The position numbers and the translations under genes were made by a program. A DNA stretch of 64,000 nt from Gyromitra esculenta (taxonomy: Eukaryota > Ascomycota > Pezizomycetes > Pezizales > Discinaceae). This document shows, piece by piece, positions 63,301 to 64,000 of the stretch; position 1 is the first letter of the stretch; each line of letters starts with the position of its first letter. The notes under the pieces are model-generated. The model did no database searches and was not told the origin of the DNA. It saw only the letters and a program-made list of their open reading frames with translations. The stretch lies in contig JBCAML010000002.1 of NCBI GenBank assembly GCA_038503075.1, positions 1,054,001-1,118,000 of the forward strand. Direction: 5' to 3'.

Positions 63301-64000
63301 CTCTCTCTCTCTGCATGTATGTACATACCTACGATTTAATTTGTGTTTGAGCCCCCCTTTTCTCTTCGTTTTCTATTTTCTGTTTTCTATTGGTTTGATA
63401 TAAACTATGAATATTGGTAGTTACATGTACTACATGTAATATAGGGTTTGAGATTATCCTCGAACCTCAGCTTGGACGAAATCGTATACGATTTTAAAAC
63501 AAAACAAAACAAAAAAAGAGCTTAAGTTAAACTAAGTGTATCGCATGATGAAACATTAATTTTGTGACGAATGCGGTTGATGTTAATATCTTCTAACGAT
63601 TTTATGATCTTCTGTGGTTTCTAGATGTAGGTGTGAGGTAACAAGTCTCCTACTTTTCTCGTCTTGGGGAACACAGAAGATAGGAGCCCATAATGTTACG
63701 AAAACCACCTAAGATAAGTTAACGATCACTGCCAAGCATACTTGAGTCGTAATTAGGGGCCTGAAATCATCAACCCCACTAAACAAGTAACAAACATGCT
63801 CTCTACGTCTCTACAACGCTGCCAGATCCAACCCCATATTAAAGTGTTGATGTCAAGCTATGTCAAGTTGCGTAGTTCAATAGTTTTAGTTCTGTGCCAA
63901 AAACAATTATATACCTGTAACGAAGGTCGCTATGCTATAGACACACTTCCCTCCTCTAAGAGCAATCGTCGAGGTTCGAACTTGTGCACTCTCTCAGATA
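60336..64000. other. right flank without recognisable gene
   Basis: T-rich 3' flank of the NmrA-like gene, then AT-rich DNA. Short ORFs at 61252-61515 (+), 61806-62093 (+) and 61167-61424 (-) show no family resemblance. A long hairpin lies at 61766-61825. TACATGTA at 62446, 62591, 63422 and 63431. Confidence 0.55.
61766..61825. repeat. 16-bp perfect inverted repeat (hairpin)
   Basis: Left arm AACCGAAGATATTTTC (61766-61781) and right arm GAAAATATCTTCGGTT (61810-61825) with a 28-nt loop. It could be the core of a miniature element, a structured RNA or a binding site. No target-site duplication recognised. Confidence 0.9.

Larger units (their letters stand above)
4199..63438. repeat. dispersed palindromic octamer TACATGTA, 20 copies
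   Basis: Exact copies start at 4199, 4236, 4349, 20005, 27819, 28229, 32390, 32487, 33699, 42273, 43528, 46189, 46323, 46543, 47448, 57958, 62446, 62591, 63422 and 63431. All lie outside the coding exons annotated here. Counted by eye, so a few may be missed. Confidence 0.85.

Overview
The window is nuclear DNA of a filamentous ascomycete (Pezizomycotina). Genes are broken by short GT-AG introns, mostly 47-107 bp, often with a CTAAC/CTAAT-type branch site close to the acceptor. The families are typical of filamentous fungi: PAN3 with an N-terminal CCCH finger, a DUF4045/gelsolin protein, a Zn2Cys6 regulator, an N-terminal-His secreted protein and a cupredoxin-repeat secreted protein. I cannot place it to class with confidence. 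I recognise no tRNA, rRNA, CRISPR array or intact transposon.

Layout, left to right: 3' part of importin beta-1 (KAP95, +, runs off the left edge); PAN3 (+); a secreted LPMO-like protein whose predicted mature form starts with His (+); LSM7 (-); a PEPP-type Xaa-Pro aminopeptidase (+); a secreted PI-PLC X-domain protein (-); a small acidic orphan (+); HSP104 (-); a secreted three-cupredoxin protein (-); about 10.4 kb without a convincing gene; a Zn2Cys6 transcription factor (-); a 5.3 kb microsatellite-rich gap; an Hsp20 (+); a DUF4045/gelsolin-repeat protein (+); D-arabinono-1,4-lactone oxidase ALO1 (-); an NmrA/isoflavone-reductase-like protein (+); and 3.7 kb with no recognisable gene up to the right edge. 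I joined exons by hand, and every complete model sums to a multiple of three with no internal stop.

The genes do not form a biosynthetic cluster. Most are housekeeping: nuclear import, deadenylation, U6/mRNA decay LSm ring, proteostasis, erythroascorbate synthesis. Three encode secreted proteins (LPMO-like, PI-PLC, cupredoxin). HSP104 and the Hsp20 are disaggregase and holdase partners of the heat-shock response and lie about 21 kb apart; both have TATA-like boxes, and HSP104 has a plausible heat-shock element.

The observations most worth a second look are: at least 20 exact copies of the palindromic octamer TACATGTA, all outside coding sequence; a GC-AG intron in the aminopeptidase; a 54-bp, stop-free, frame-preserving intron in KAP95; tandem GT donors in the LPMO-like gene; an exact 420-bp in-gene duplication in the cupredoxin gene; and a 16-bp perfect hairpin at 61.8 kb. 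I did not find a clearly new multi-gene system.
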